A DNA stretch of 64,000 bases from Solirubrobacter pauli (GCF_003633755.1 NZ_RBIL01000002.1:186001-250000); one strand, 5' to 3'. Counted from the stretch's first letter, positions 19,406 through 29,293 are shown. Numbers and translations: made by a program. Notes: generated by a model not told the origin, from the letters alone.

Positions 19406-21454
19406 ATGACGCCTGTGGCCTACGAGTCCCTCTACACCCACGGGTTCGCGCGCGTGGCCGCGGCGGTCCCGCACGTCAAGCCCGCCGACCCGGCGTTCAA
19501 CGTCGAGCGCACGCTCGAGCTGTACCGCCGCGCCGCCGCCGAGCGCGCGTCGCTCGCCGTCTTCCCCGAGCTCGGGCTCTCCGCCTACGCGATCGACGAC
19601 CTCTTGCACCAGGCCGCGCTCAACGACGCGGTCGAGCGCGCGCTGGAGCAGGTCGTCGAGGCGAGCCGGGAGCTGCTGCCGGTCGTCATCGTCGGCGGCC
19701 CGCTGCGCGCCCAGGGCGGGCTGTTCAACTGCGGCTTCGTCATCCACCGCGGCCGCATCCTCGGCGTCGTCCCCAAGAGCTACCTGCCGGAGTACCGCGA
19801 GTACTACGAGGAGCGCCAGTTCCGCGCCGCCCGCGAGTTCATCGGCTACGAGGTCGAGGTGCTCGGGCAGAAGGTGCCGTTCGGCAACGACCTGATCTTC
19901 GACGCGCGTGACGTGCGCGGGCTCTCGATCAACGTCGAGATCTGCGAGGACCTGTGGACGCCGCTGCCGCCGTCCACGTACGGCGCGATGGCCGGCGCGA
20001 CGATCCTGGCGAACCTGTCGGCCTCCAACATCACGGTCGGCAAGTCCGACTTCCGCCACACGCTCGTCGGCGGCCAGTCCGCCCGCTGCATCGCCGCCTA
20101 CATCTACACGGCGGCCGGCCGTGGCGAGTCCACGACCGACCTCGCCTGGGACGGCCAGGCGATGATCTACGAGAACGGGGACCTGGTCGCCGAGGCCGAG
20201 CGCTTCGCCGACGACGAGCAGCTGCTCATCACCGACGTGGACCTGGACCGCATGCTGTCGGACCGCTCGAGCACGAACTCGTTCGGCGACACGATGCACG
20301 ACCACAAGGACCGGATCGAGTCCTTCCGCCACGTCGAGTTCGAGCTCGGCGCGGGGGAGGAGCGCACGCCGCTCAAGCGCCGGATCGAGCGCTTCCCGTA
20401 CGTGCCCGCCGAGCCCGCCACGCGGGACCTGCGCTGCTACGAGGTCTACAACATCCAGGTCCGCGGGATCGAGACCCGGATGCGCGCCACCGGCATCGAG
20501 AAGGCCGTGATCGGCGTCTCCGGCGGCCTGGACTCCACGCACGCGCTGATCGTGCTCGCCCGCGCGATGGACCGGCTCGGCCTCCCGCGCGAGAACATCC
20601 TGGCCTACACGCTGCCCGGCTTCGCCACGAGCGACCACACCAAGGGCAACGCGTGGAAGCTGATGGAGGCCCTCGGCGTCACCGCCAAGGAGATCGACAT
20701 CACGCCGTCCTCCGAGCAGATGCTCAAGGACCTCGAGCACCCGTACAGCCGCGGCGAGAAGGTCTACGACATCACGTTCGAGAACGTGCAGGCCGGCGAG
20801 CGCACGTCGCACCTGTTCCGGCTCGCGAACTACCTCGGCGGCCTCGTGATCGGCACGGGCGACCTGTCGGAGCTCGCACTCGGCTGGGCGACCTACGGCG
20901 TCGGCGACCAGATGTCCCACTACGCCGTCAACGCGTCCGTTCCGAAGACGCTGATCAGCTTCATGCTGCGCTGGGTGATCGACACCGAGCAGTTCGAGCC
21001 TGAGGTCAACGAGGTCCTGCAGTCGGTGCTGGACACGGAGATCTCGCCGGAGCTGATCCCGGGCGAGGGCGACAAGCCGACGTCGGACACCGAGAGCAAG
21101 GTCGGCCCGTACGAGCTGCAGGACTTCTTCCTGTTCTACATCCTGCGCTTCGGCTACCGGCCGAGCAAGGTCGCGTTCATGGCCGAGCACGCCTGGGGCG
21201 ACCGGGACCGCGGCCCGTGGCTGGACCTGATCCCCGACGCCAAGCGCAACGAGTACGCGCGCGAGGACGTCAAGCAGTGGCTCGAGGTCTTCCTCGACCG
21301 CTTCTTCCGCATCAGCCAGTTCAAGCGCACCGCGATCCCGAACTCGCCCAAGGTGGGCTCCGGCGGATCGCTCTCCCCGCGCGGCGACTGGCGCGCGCCG
21401 AGCGACTCCACGGGCGCCGCCTGGCTCGACGAGCTGCGCCGTAACGTGCCGTGA
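19406..21454 (+). CDS. nadE: Glutamine-dependent NAD+ synthetase
   Basis: A 682-residue two-domain enzyme that amidates nicotinic acid adenine dinucleotide to NAD+ in the cytoplasm. The N-terminal nitrilase-type glutaminase carries the Glu (about E55, FPELGLSAY), Lys ([10 protein letters not shown]) and nucleophile Cys180 (NVEICEDLW) triad. The C-terminal ATP-pyrophosphatase carries the P-loop [14 protein letters not shown] near residue 370. Length matches the long actinobacterial form. It starts immediately after the HAD stop (TAGATG), and its own stop overlaps the next GTG. Confidence 0.97.
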   Translation: MTPVAYESLYTHGFARVAAAVPHVKPADPAFNVERTLELYRRAAAERASLAVFPELGLSAYAIDDLLHQAALNDAVERALEQVVEASRELLPVVIVGGPLRAQGGLFNCGFVIHRGRILGVVPKSYLPEYREYYEERQFRAAREFIGYEVEVLGQKVPFGNDLIFDARDVRGLSINVEICEDLWTPLPPSTYGAMAGATILANLSASNITVGKSDFRHTLVGGQSARCIAAYIYTAAGRGESTTDLAWDGQAMIYENGDLVAEAERFADDEQLLITDVDLDRMLSDRSSTNSFGDTMHDHKDRIESFRHVEFELGAGEERTPLKRRIERFPYVPAEPATRDLRCYEVYNIQVRGIETRMRATGIEKAVIGVSGGLDSTHALIVLARAMDRLGLPRENILAYTLPGFATSDHTKGNAWKLMEALGVTAKEIDITPSSEQMLKDLEHPYSRGEKVYDITFENVQAGERTSHLFRLANYLGGLVIGTGDLSELALGWATYGVGDQMSHYAVNASVPKTLISFMLRWVIDTEQFEPEVNEVLQSVLDTEISPELIPGEGDKPTSDTESKVGPYELQDFFLFYILRFGYRPSKVAFMAEHAWGDRDRGPWLDLIPDAKRNEYAREDVKQWLEVFLDRFFRISQFKRTAIPNSPKVGSGGSLSPRGDWRAPSDSTGAAWLDELRRNVP

Positions 21455-22611
21455 GCACCAACTGGGCCGGCAACGTGACCTACCGGGCGGCGCGGCTGCA
21501 CGAGCCGCGCACGCTCGACGAGCTGCGCGCCGTGGTGGCCGCCGCGCCGTCCATCCGCGCGCTCGGCTCACGGCACACGTTCAACGCGATCGCGGACGCC
21601 GACGAGCAGGTGTCCGTCCGCGGGCTGCCGGCGGACGTCGTCCTCGACGAGGACGCGGTCACCTTCAACGCCGGGCTGACGTACGGCGAGCTCGCCCAGC
21701 AGCTGGACGGCCGGGCGCTGCACAACCTCGGCTCGTTGCCGCACATCACCGTCGCCGGCGCGATCGCCACGGCGACGCACGGCTCCGGCACCGGCAACCT
21801 CGCCACGGCGGTGCGCGCGCTGGAGCTGGTGACGAGCACGGGGGAGCTGGTGACGGCGCGCCGCGGCGACCCGGACTTCGACGGCATGGTCGTGCACCTC
21901 GGCCGGCTCGGCGTGCTCACGCGGCTGACGCTCGACACGGAGCCGTTCTACGAGGTCGGCCAGCGCGTCTTCGAAGGGCTGAGCTGGGATGCGCTCCTCG
22001 AGCACTTCGACGCGATCCTGTCCGCCACCTACAGCGTCAGCGTGTTCACGCGCTGGGACGCGGTCGACATGGTCTGGTTGAAGGCGCGCGGCACGCCGCC
22101 CGAGACGCTCTACGACGCGCGGCCCGCGACGGTCGACCGCCACCCGATCATCGAGCTGGACCCGGTCAACTGCACCGCGCAGCTCGGCCGGCCCGGGCCG
22201 TGGTGGGACCGGCTGCCGCACTTCCGGATGGGGTTCACGCCCAGCCACGGCGCCGAGATCCAGGCCGAGTACGTCCTGCCCCGCGAGCACGCCGTGCACG
22301 CGATCCAGGCACTGCGCGCGCTGACCGTGCCCCATCTGCTCGTCAGCGAGATCCGCACCATCTCCGCCGACGCGCTGTGGATGAGCACGGCCTACGAGCG
22401 CGACTCGGTCGCCTTCCACTTCACGTTCGAGCGCGTGCCGATCGAGGGCGTGCTGCGCGACGTCGAGGCGGCGCTCGCGCCGTTCGAACCGCGCCCGCAC
22501 CCGGGCAAGGCCCACCTGCAGCCCGGCACCTACCCACGCGCGGACGACTTCGCGCGGCTCGCCGAGCGGCTGGACCCGCGCGGTGCCTTTCGTGTCACAG
22601 AACCGAGGTGA
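21451..22611 (+). CDS. FAD-linked alditol/aldonolactone oxidase-like protein
   Basis: A 386-residue flavoenzyme of the VAO/FAD_binding_4 family with a D-arabinono-lactone oxidase-type C-terminus. [16 protein letters not shown] near residue 35-50 contains the histidine that carries covalent FAD in alditol (xylitol) oxidases. The Gly-rich [18 protein letters not shown] segment is the second FAD-binding signature. The closing region HPGKAHL resembles AldO. It would oxidise a polyol or sugar lactone with O2, producing H2O2. The GTG 21451 start overlaps the nadE stop. Confidence 0.88.
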   Translation: MSTNWAGNVTYRAARLHEPRTLDELRAVVAAAPSIRALGSRHTFNAIADADEQVSVRGLPADVVLDEDAVTFNAGLTYGELAQQLDGRALHNLGSLPHITVAGAIATATHGSGTGNLATAVRALELVTSTGELVTARRGDPDFDGMVVHLGRLGVLTRLTLDTEPFYEVGQRVFEGLSWDALLEHFDAILSATYSVSVFTRWDAVDMVWLKARGTPPETLYDARPATVDRHPIIELDPVNCTAQLGRPGPWWDRLPHFRMGFTPSHGAEIQAEYVLPREHAVHAIQALRALTVPHLLVSEIRTISADALWMSTAYERDSVAFHFTFERVPIEGVLRDVEAALAPFEPRPHPGKAHLQPGTYPRADDFARLAERLDPRGAFRVTEPR

Positions 22612-22629
22612 GCGCGTTAGGTAGGGCAG

Positions 22630-23160
22630 ATGGCCCGTACCGACGAGCAGCTCATGGCCGCCACCCGGCGCGGCGACGCCGACGCCTTCGGTGAGCTGTT
22701 CGCGCGCCACCGCGCGCTCGTGCTCGCGTACCTGGTGCGACGGGCGACGCGCGAGGACTCGGCGGACCTGCTGGCCGAGACGTTCGCGGCGGCGCTGATC
22801 GCCGTGCACGACGGCCGCTGGCCGCGCGGGACGACCGCCGCGCCGTGGCTCCTGACGATCGCGCGGCACAAGCTCGTCGACGCGCACCGCCGCGGCCGGG
22901 TGGAGGACGGTGCTCGCCGGCGGCTCGCGCTCGAGCGGGTCGAGCCCGACTATGAGGAGGTCGAGGCCGTCGGCCTGGACGTCGAAGCCGCGCTGGCCAC
23001 CCTGCCGCCCGCCGACCGCGCGGCCCTGCGCGCCCGCGTGGTCGACGAGCGGCCGTACGAGGACATCGCGAGCGAGCTGCAGTCCACCGAGCCGGCCGTG
23101 CGCCAGCGCGTCTCGCGCGCCCTGCGCCGGCTCCGCACCGACCTGGAGAGGCAACGATGA
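22630..23160 (+). CDS. ECF-type RNA polymerase sigma factor
   Basis: A 176-residue sigma-70 family protein with region 2 (DADAFGELFARHRALVLAYLVRRATREDSADLLAETFAAA) and region 4 (ALATLPPADRAALRARVVDERPYEDIASEL, then VRQRVSRALRRLRTDL). AGGTAGGG upstream of the ATG could act as ribosome-binding site. Its stop overlaps the ATG of a membrane protein (ATGA). That layout is the usual sigma/anti-sigma one and suggests the partner controls it. Confidence 0.92.
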   Translation: MARTDEQLMAATRRGDADAFGELFARHRALVLAYLVRRATREDSADLLAETFAAALIAVHDGRWPRGTTAAPWLLTIARHKLVDAHRRGRVEDGARRRLALERVEPDYEEVEAVGLDVEAALATLPPADRAALRARVVDERPYEDIASELQSTEPAVRQRVSRALRRLRTDLERQR

Positions 23161-24338
23161 GCCGTCGCGACGACGATCAGGGTCCGGCGACCTCGCGCGC
23201 CGGTGACGAGCACGCGGGCGGCGGCGCACCGCGCGGCTCCCTCGACGCCCTCCAGGCGCGGCTGGTCGCCGCCAGCCGTGAGCTCACGCGCGCCCGCCGC
23301 CGCCGGGCGCGCCGCCGGGGCGCCGTGTGCGCGGCGCTCATCGTCCTCGTCACGCCGCCCGCGCTGGCCGCGACCGGTGTGTGGCGCCCGACGCTCGGCG
23401 ACGGCGAAGGGCCGGCGCCCGCGATCTCCGCCGACGCGCCGCCGCCGGACCAGCTCGCGACTCTCGGCGTGCTGCGCCGCGCGCAGACCGAGGCCGATCG
23501 CGGCGTCGCCACGCGCTACGCCCTGAAGTTCGTCGACAGCCCGTCGCTGAAGGGCGTGCGGACGGACAGCATCCGGCTGCTCGCGCAGTCCGACCAGGAC
23601 CGCGGCGTCGTGCTCGTGCCGGTCGAGCGCTACGAGCGCCGGCTGCCGGGCGACATCCCGGAGGAGCTGCGGCGACGGGTCGAGCGGACGATCCACGACG
23701 CGCTGTGCGTCTACCAGCTCGACTCGGTCGACGGGGCCGGCGCCGCCTGCTACTCGACCGCGGACGTCAAGGAGGGGCGCGCGTGGGGGATGCTCGGACA
23801 CCGCGCGCTGTGGATCGTCCCCGACGGCGTGACCACCGTGCGCACCGAGTACGCCCGTCGCGACCCGATCGTCGCGCCCGTGCGTGACAACGCCGCGATC
23901 TTCACCGCGCCGGAGGGCCCTGCCGAGGAACGCCGCACGACGTGGCTGGACGCGGACGGCAAGGCCGTGCGCGTGATCGAGCGAGCCCTCGGCGGCGCCA
24001 CCGGGGCACCGCCGCTCGCCCCGCGCGCCGCGGGCGCCACGCATACCGGGGTCGTCACGCGGGTCGGCCGCATCGGCCAAGGGCTGGACGCGGGCTACGA
24101 GCTGGTGCTGCGCATGCGGCGGCCCGGGTTCTACGTGGTGCTGGAACGGCCCGCGTGCGCCGGCAAGACCCGCGTGCGCGGCTTCGCCGGGACGACCTCG
24201 CGCGAGATGCGGATGCCGATCACGCCGTCGTTCGGCGACTTCGGGAACGAGCGGTGGTGCCCCGGCGTCTACCGCGGGATCGTCCGCGTCCCGCGGGCGC
24301 GCAAGCCCGCCGGGACGTTCAGCTTCCGCGTGCGCTGA
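23157..24338 (+). CDS. Single-pass membrane protein, candidate anti-sigma or sensor partner
   Basis: A 393-residue protein. It has a charged cytoplasmic N-terminus rich in Arg (about 1-55), one membrane helix (about 56-78, GAVCAALIVLVTPPALAATG), and a large extracytoplasmic region with conserved-looking paired Cys (DALCVYQLDS, AACYSTADV). It has no ZAS zinc motif, so anti-sigma function is inferred only from its 4-nt overlap with the ECF sigma gene. It could instead be a sigma-dependent exported sensor. It converges on the AI-2E gene at 24339 with no gap. Confidence 0.7.
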   Translation: MSRRDDDQGPATSRAGDEHAGGGAPRGSLDALQARLVAASRELTRARRRRARRRGAVCAALIVLVTPPALAATGVWRPTLGDGEGPAPAISADAPPPDQLATLGVLRRAQTEADRGVATRYALKFVDSPSLKGVRTDSIRLLAQSDQDRGVVLVPVERYERRLPGDIPEELRRRVERTIHDALCVYQLDSVDGAGAACYSTADVKEGRAWGMLGHRALWIVPDGVTTVRTEYARRDPIVAPVRDNAAIFTAPEGPAEERRTTWLDADGKAVRVIERALGGATGAPPLAPRAAGATHTGVVTRVGRIGQGLDAGYELVLRMRRPGFYVVLERPACAGKTRVRGFAGTTSREMRMPITPSFGDFGNERWCPGVYRGIVRVPRARKPAGTFSFRVR

Positions 24339-25433
24339 TCAGGCGGGCTGTGGCTCGGGCTCGTCGACCACCGGCGACTCCGGTGGCGGCTCGTCCTTGA
24401 CGTAGTCGAGCACGACGGACACGACGCCCGCCAGCGGGACGGCGAGGAACACGCCGACGATCCCGCCGAGGATGCCGCCGGCGGCGAGCGCGATGACGAT
24501 CACGGCGGGGTGCAGGTGCACCGTGCGGCCCATCAGGATCGGGTACAGCAGGTGGCCCTCGACCTGCTGGACGATGATGATCGCCCCGAGGACGAGCGCG
24601 GCGTCGAGCAGGCCGCCGGAGACGAGCGCGATCAGGACGGCCACCAGGCCGGCCAGGAACGCGCCGATCAGCGGCACGAACGCCGCGAAGAACGTGATCA
24701 CCATGATCGGGACCACGAGCGGGACGCCGATGATCAGCAGCGCGAGGCCGATCAGGATCGCGTCGACGAGGCCGACGAGCGCGATCCCGCGCACGTAGCC
24801 GGCGAGCGCGGCGTACACGCGGGTGCCGAGCTCGTTGGCGTGCTCGCGGCTGCGCCTGCCGGTGAAGCTCAGGGTCCAGCCCCACATGCGGGGGCCGTCC
24901 TTGAGGAAGAAGAACGTGAGCAGCACGGTCACGATCAAGCCGGTGAGGACCTCACCGAGGACCACGGCTCCGCTCGACAGCCCGCGCGCCAGCGGGCCGC
25001 TGTTCTCGCGCAGGCGCGCGATGCCCTCGTCGACGGTGTCGCGGATCTCGCGCTCGCTGAGGTTGAACGGCGGGTCGGCGAGGTAGTCGGTCGCCTGGCG
25101 CAGGCCGTCCTCGGCACGCGGACGCAACTCGGTGAACTGGTCGCCGATCGACGGTGCGATCGCCGTGCCGATGGCGATCAGCAGGAGGAAGGCGCCGACC
25201 AGGGCGGCGGCGGCCGCGAGCGCGTCAGGCGCGCCGCGGGCTTTCAAGAAGCGCACCACCGGCAGCAGCAGCGTGCTGATCAGCAGTGCGAGGATGATCG
25301 GCAGGACGACGACGCGCAGATGCACGAGCGCGTACACGAGCACCGTCGCCGCGGCGACGATGACGAGGAAGCGCCAGCTCGCCGCTGCCGCAGTGCGGTA
25401 CCACTGCGGCAGCTGCTCGCCGTCCTGCCGCAC
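24339..25433 (-). CDS. AI-2E family transporter (second copy)
   Basis: A 364-residue PF01594 membrane protein with N-terminal helix pair, soluble middle (LSEREIRDTVDEGIARLREN) and a C-terminal helical block. That block includes IIIVQQVEGHLLYPILMGRTVHLHPAV and ALAAGGILGGIVGVFLAVPLAG, and a short proline/glutamate tail follows. It is a paralogue of the protein at 3584 but clearly diverged. The GTG start at 25433 lies 3 bp after the stop of the GlsB-like gene, so the two form an operon. Cargo unknown. Confidence 0.88.
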   Translation of the reverse strand: MRQDGEQLPQWYRTAAAASWRFLVIVAAATVLVYALVHLRVVVLPIILALLISTLLLPVVRFLKARGAPDALAAAAALVGAFLLLIAIGTAIAPSIGDQFTELRPRAEDGLRQATDYLADPPFNLSEREIRDTVDEGIARLRENSGPLARGLSSGAVVLGEVLTGLIVTVLLTFFFLKDGPRMWGWTLSFTGRRSREHANELGTRVYAALAGYVRGIALVGLVDAILIGLALLIIGVPLVVPIMVITFFAAFVPLIGAFLAGLVAVLIALVSGGLLDAALVLGAIIIVQQVEGHLLYPILMGRTVHLHPAVIVIALAAGGILGGIVGVFLAVPLAGVVSVVLDYVKDEPPPESPVVDEPEPQPA

Positions 25434-25436
25434 GCG

Positions 25437-25727
25437 TTAGTGGTGCGCGGTCCGGCTGGGGTGGTTGCTCGAGCCGCGGACCATCCGCAGGACGAGCAGC
25501 ACGAGCATGGTGCCAACCACAGCACCGATGATCCCGCCCAGGTCGAACTTGTCGTCGTCGCCGATGCCGAGAGCGTACGTGAACAGCGCCCAGCCCACCA
25601 GTGCACCCACGATGCCGACGATCACGGTGCCGACGAAGCCCATTGAATCCTTGCCCGGCAGCAGTGCCCGGCCGATGTACCCCGCGATGATGCCGATCAC
25701 GATGGCCGCGATCAGTTCTCCGATCAT
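25437..25727 (-). CDS. GlsB/YeaQ/YmgE family stress-associated membrane protein
   Basis: A 96-residue protein with three hydrophobic helices and the family repeats IGIIAGYIGRALLPGKDSMGFVGTVIVGIVGALVGW. A short linker and a third helix (GAVVGTMLVLLVLRMV) with His-rich end complete it. Members are induced by osmotic or envelope stress; mechanism unknown. An AGGAAGGG Shine-Dalgarno precedes ATG 25727. A GGGTAG on the same strand (complement of 25764-25769) lies in the upstream region, hinting at stress-sigma transcription with a leader of about 30 nt. Confidence 0.88.
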   Translation of the reverse strand: MIGELIAAIVIGIIAGYIGRALLPGKDSMGFVGTVIVGIVGALVGWALFTYALGIGDDDKFDLGGIIGAVVGTMLVLLVLRMVRGSSNHPSRTAHH

Positions 25728-25793
25728 GGTGTCCCTTCCTGGGTGACGTTGACGAAAGCCCTGCTACCCACGGCAATGACGCGGCGGTGCCAA

Positions 25794-25813
25794 ACCGTCA
25801 TCCGGATGACGGT
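25794..25813. promoter_or_regulatory. Perfect 20-bp palindrome between divergent stress-type genes
   Basis: ACCGTCATCC followed directly by its exact complement GGATGACGGT, with no spacer. It lies in the 146-bp gap between the GlsB-like gene (leftward) and the carboxylate-amine ligase operon (rightward), about 40 bp upstream of the ligase's GGGTAG box. The position suits a dimeric regulator acting on one or both genes. Confidence 0.55.
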
Positions 25814-25873
25814 GCAGTCAGCCGGATGCGACGCGGACTGAAATCCGCGGGACGGGGTAGAGCACGGGCGCCA

Positions 25874-27010
25874 ATGCCGAAGACCTCGCTCTCCACTTCA
25901 CCGCTGTCCTTCCGGGGATCGGCCCGCTACAGCCTCGGTGTCGAGGAGGAGCTGATCGCCGTGGACCCGCGCACGCTGATGCCGTGCGGCGGGACCGAGC
26001 GCCTGCTGGCACGCGCCGGGCTCGCCCCCGAGCACGTCACCGGTGAGGTGACCGACGGGGTGCTCGAGCTGCGCACGCCGGTGTGCGACGAGGCGGGCGA
26101 GGCGGTCGGCATCCTCGCCGGGCTGCGCGGCGAGCTCGCGGAGATCACGCCGCTCGTGGGCGCGGGTGTGCACCCGCTCGCGCGCTTCTCCGACGTCGCG
26201 CTGCGCGGTGGTGAGCGCTACGAGCTGATCGGCAGCACGCTGCGCTCGCTGATGCGGCAGACCGCGCACTGCGGCGTGCACGTGCACGTCGGCATGCCCG
26301 ACGGCGAGACCGCGGTCCGCGCCGCCAACGGCATGCGCGGATGGATCCCGCTGCTGCAGGCGCTCGGCGCGAACTCGCCCTACTGGTACGGGCAGGACTC
26401 CGGGCTGGCCAGCGCGCGGTCGGTCATCTGCAACTCGCTCCCGCGGTCCGGCATCCCGCGCGCGTTCGCCGACTACGCCGACTACGCCGCCACCGTCGAG
26501 GAGCTGCGCGCGCTCGGCGAGTGCCCGGACGACTCGTACCTGTGGTGGGACCTGCGCCCGCACCCGCGGCTGGGCACGCTCGAGATCCGCGCGCTCGACG
26601 CGCAGTCCTCGGTCGAGGACCTGGTCGCGCTGGTCGCGCTCATCCACTGCCTGGCGGTCCATGAGGCGAGCAGCCCCGCCCGCCGCGTGCCCGGGCCGGA
26701 GGCGCTGCGCGAGCTGAGCTTCCGCGCGACGCGCGACGGGCTGGACGCGCGGCTGCTGCTCAACGGCTCGCTGCGACCGGTGCGCGAGGTCGCTCATCAT
26801 GCGGTCGGGATCGCCGGCGCCTACGCCGCCGACCTCGGCTGCTGGGACGAGCTGATGCTGGTGCACCGGCTGCTCGAGCGTGGCAACGGGGCGGCGCGGC
26901 AGCGACGCAACGCCGCGCTCGGCGGCCCCGCGGAGATGCTGCGCGAGCTCGTCCAGGAGACCGTCAGCACCGTGACGGAGCCCATGGAGGTCGCCGCGGC
27001 CGCTGGGTAG
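25874..27010 (+). CDS. Carboxylate-amine ligase, glutamate-cysteine ligase 2 family (first copy)
   Basis: A 378-residue ATP-grasp-like GCS2 enzyme (YbdK type). Key segments are SLGVEEELIAVDPRTL at the N-terminus, TAHCGVHVHVGMPDGETAVRAAN in the middle, and LWWDLRPHPRLGTLEIRALDAQ (the RPHxxxGTLExR signature). YbdK has weak glutamate-cysteine ligase activity; true substrates of many homologues are unknown. ATG 25874 follows a GGGTAG box by 13 nt. It heads a dense operon with an SRPBCC-like protein, Zn-alcohol dehydrogenase, metallo-hydrolase and Ogt. A diverged paralogue is at 43990. Confidence 0.9.
   Translation: MPKTSLSTSPLSFRGSARYSLGVEEELIAVDPRTLMPCGGTERLLARAGLAPEHVTGEVTDGVLELRTPVCDEAGEAVGILAGLRGELAEITPLVGAGVHPLARFSDVALRGGERYELIGSTLRSLMRQTAHCGVHVHVGMPDGETAVRAANGMRGWIPLLQALGANSPYWYGQDSGLASARSVICNSLPRSGIPRAFADYADYAATVEELRALGECPDDSYLWWDLRPHPRLGTLEIRALDAQSSVEDLVALVALIHCLAVHEASSPARRVPGPEALRELSFRATRDGLDARLLLNGSLRPVREVAHHAVGIAGAYAADLGCWDELMLVHRLLERGNGAARQRRNAALGGPAEMLRELVQETVSTVTEPMEVAAAAG
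27005..27010 (+). promoter_or_regulatory. GGGTAG box overlapping the ligase stop codon
   Basis: GGGTAG spans the last glycine codon and the TAG stop of the ligase gene. It ends 9 nt before the ATG at 27020, the same spacing seen at 5901, 42998 and 51221. No convincing -35 is visible. It may be an internal stress promoter. Confidence 0.25.
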
Positions 27011-27019
27011 CGCCGCGGG

Positions 27020-27373
27020 ATGAGTGTTGCCGACAAGGCGAAAGACGCGCTGAGCAAGGTCCGGCCGGGCTCCCTCGAAGCCAGCCGGACGCTGCCGATC
27101 CGCGGTGAGAAGGACGAGATCGAGCGGATCTGGACCAGCCGCACCGCGGTGATCATGGACGAGATCCCGTACGAGTCAGCCACGACGCAGTACGGCCAGG
27201 ACGTCGGCGACTGGGGGCGGGCGGTGACCGTCCACCTCAAGTTGCGGGAGGCCGTGCCCGACATGGCGGCCAACACGCTCGCCGGCAAGGCGGTGCGGCG
27301 CCTGAAGGCGCTGGTGGAGACCGGCGAGGCGCCCACGACCGCGCACAACCCGTCCGCGCGGGAGTCGGCATGA
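27020..27373 (+). CDS. SRPBCC-like small protein
   Basis: A 117-residue soluble protein. Its middle (IRGEKDEIERIWTSRTAVIM) and end (AVTVHLKLREAVPDMAANTLAGKAVRRLKALVETGEAPTT) fit the helix-grip pattern of SRPBCC/polyketide-cyclase-like proteins, ending in the long C-terminal helix followed by a Pro-Thr tail. A hydrophobic ligand pocket is implied but not identified. It overlaps the alcohol dehydrogenase ATG by 4 nt, so it may assist or regulate that enzyme. Confidence 0.6.
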   Translation: MSVADKAKDALSKVRPGSLEASRTLPIRGEKDEIERIWTSRTAVIMDEIPYESATTQYGQDVGDWGRAVTVHLKLREAVPDMAANTLAGKAVRRLKALVETGEAPTTAHNPSARESA

Positions 27374-28536
27374 GAGCGCTGTGCTGGATGGGCGTCAACG
27401 ACCTCCAGGTCAACACCGTCCCGGACCCGGCGATCGTCAACCCGCACGACGTGATCCTCAAGGTCGGGCTGACCACCACCTGCGGCTCGGACCTGCACCT
27501 GCTGGGCGGCTACGTCCCGACCATGCGCGAAGGCGACGTGATCGGCCACGAATACATGGGCGAGGTCGTCGAGATCGGCTCCGACGTCCGGCGGCTGAAG
27601 GCCGGCGACCGCGTGGTCGTGCCGTCGTTCCTGGGCTGTGGCAAGTGCTGGTACTGCGACCACGACGAGTGGTCGTTGTGTGACAACACGCACCCCAAGC
27701 CCGAGCTGGCGGAACCCGAGCTGGGCTACCCGACGGGCGGGATCCCCGGCTACTCACACGCGTTCGGCGGCTACGCGGGCTCGCACGCGGAGTACATCCG
27801 CGTGCCGTTCGGCGACGTCAACGCGTTCACCGTGCCGGACGGCATCACCGACGAGCAGGCGCTGTTCCTGTCCGACGCCGTGCCCACCGGGTACATGGGC
27901 GCGGACTTCGCGGCCATCAAGCCCGGCGACACGGTCGCGGTGTGGGGGTGCGGCGGCGTCGGCCTGATGGCGCAGAAGAGCGCGATGATCATGGGCGCCG
28001 AGCGCGTGATCGCGATCGACCGGCTGCCCGAGCGCCTCGCGATGGCCAAGTCCCTCGGCTCCGAGACGATCAACTACGAGGAGAGCGACAGCGTCCTCGA
28101 GGAGCTGCGCGAGTTCACGTTCGGCAAGGGCCCGGACGCGTGCATCGAGGCGGTCGGGATGGAGGCGCACGGCACCGGTCCGCAGTACGCGTACGACCGC
28201 GTCAAGCAGGCGCTGCACCTGGAGACCGACCGCGGCAGCGCGCTGCGCGAGGCGATCATGGCGGTCCGCAAGGGCGGCACGCTGTCGATCGTCGGCGTCT
28301 ACGGGCTGATGGACAAGTTCCCGCTCGGGATCCTCATGAACAAGGGCGTCACGATCCGCACCTCGCAGCAGCCGGGGCAGCGCTACATGCCGGCGATGCT
28401 CGAGCACGTCCAGAAGGGTGAGCTGGACCCGTCGATCCTGGTCTCCCACCGCATGTCCCTCGAGGAGTCGCCGAAGGGCTACCAGCTCTTCAAGGACAAG
28501 GAGGACAACTGCATGCGGGCGGTGTTCAAGCCGTGA
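27370..28536 (+). CDS. Zinc-dependent alcohol/formaldehyde dehydrogenase
   Basis: A 388-residue medium-chain dehydrogenase. Catalytic zinc ligands lie in TTCGSDLHLLGG and GHEYMGEVV. The structural zinc is bound by the four-Cys cluster GCGKCWYCDHDEWSLCDN. NAD-binding VWGCGGVGLMAQKSA is near residue 195. The overall layout, including SHAEYIRVPFGDVNAF and the late DACIEAVGMEAHG segment, matches the glutathione-independent formaldehyde dehydrogenase-like group. The substrate could be formaldehyde or another short aldehyde/alcohol. It overlaps both neighbours by 4 nt. Confidence 0.92.
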   Translation: MRALCWMGVNDLQVNTVPDPAIVNPHDVILKVGLTTTCGSDLHLLGGYVPTMREGDVIGHEYMGEVVEIGSDVRRLKAGDRVVVPSFLGCGKCWYCDHDEWSLCDNTHPKPELAEPELGYPTGGIPGYSHAFGGYAGSHAEYIRVPFGDVNAFTVPDGITDEQALFLSDAVPTGYMGADFAAIKPGDTVAVWGCGGVGLMAQKSAMIMGAERVIAIDRLPERLAMAKSLGSETINYEESDSVLEELREFTFGKGPDACIEAVGMEAHGTGPQYAYDRVKQALHLETDRGSALREAIMAVRKGGTLSIVGVYGLMDKFPLGILMNKGVTIRTSQQPGQRYMPAMLEHVQKGELDPSILVSHRMSLEESPKGYQLFKDKEDNCMRAVFKP

Positions 28537-29279
28537 GCTTCACCGCGGACGTCGCGCCGGGCGTGCACCGGGTCGAGGACGCGTACACGAACTGGTACCT
28601 CGTCGAGGACGGCGATGCGCTCACCGTGGTCGACGCGGGCGTCCCGACCTCGTGGGACTCGCTGCTGGACGCGCTGAAGCGGCTCGGCCGCTCGGTCGAC
28701 GACATCCGCGCGCTCGTGCTCACGCACGCGCACTTCGACCACGTCGGGTTCGCCGAGAAGGCCCGCCAGCGGCTGGACATCCCCGTGTACGCGCACACGC
28801 GCGAGGTGGCGCTGACCCGGCACCCATCGCGCTACGACCACGAGCAGCCGCGCTCGAAGTACTTCGCCACGCAGGTCAAGGCGTTCCCGATCGTCGCGTC
28901 GCTGGTCAAGAACCGTGCGTTCTTCCCCAGCCCGGTGGGGGACGTCGTGACCTACGAGGACGGCGAGGTGCTGGACGTGCCGGGCACGCCACGCGTCGTG
29001 TTCTCGCCCGGGCACACGTACGGGCACTGCGCGTTGCACCTGCCCGACCGCGACGCGCTGCTCGTCGGCGACGCGTTCGTGATGCTGGACCCGTACACCG
29101 CGCGCACCGGGCCGCGCGTGGTGGCGCGGGCGGCGACCGCCGACAGCGAGCGCGCGAAGGCGAGCCTGGACGCGCTGGCGGCGACGGGCGCGCAGGTCGC
29201 GCTGACGGGGCACGGCGAGCCGTGGAAGCACGGGATCGAGGCGGCCGTGCGCTCGGCGAAGGCGACGCCGGTGGCGTAA
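28533..29279 (+). CDS. Metallo-beta-lactamase-fold hydrolase
   Basis: A 248-residue MBL-fold protein with metal motif LTHAHFDHVGFAE (HxHxDH), a later His in FSPGHTYGHCALHL, and the metal-bridging Asp in LLVGDAFVM. The family includes glyoxalase II-type thioesterases and lactonases. In actinobacteria an MBL hydrolase next to a Zn-dehydrogenase is the standard pair for thiol-dependent formaldehyde oxidation; here the dehydrogenase is of the thiol-independent type, so the parallel is suggestive only. The GTG 28533 start overlaps the dehydrogenase stop. Confidence 0.88.
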   Translation: MSFTADVAPGVHRVEDAYTNWYLVEDGDALTVVDAGVPTSWDSLLDALKRLGRSVDDIRALVLTHAHFDHVGFAEKARQRLDIPVYAHTREVALTRHPSRYDHEQPRSKYFATQVKAFPIVASLVKNRAFFPSPVGDVVTYEDGEVLDVPGTPRVVFSPGHTYGHCALHLPDRDALLVGDAFVMLDPYTARTGPRVVARAATADSERAKASLDALAATGAQVALTGHGEPWKHGIEAAVRSAKATPVA

Positions 29280-29293
29280 GTAGCCTTCGATGG

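Noticed and set aside
18284-21571. 1095-codon antisense frame across tetR, HAD and nadE
   Set aside because: Spans three well-supported forward genes and the gaps between them. The product is a repetitive Arg/Val/Asp shadow.
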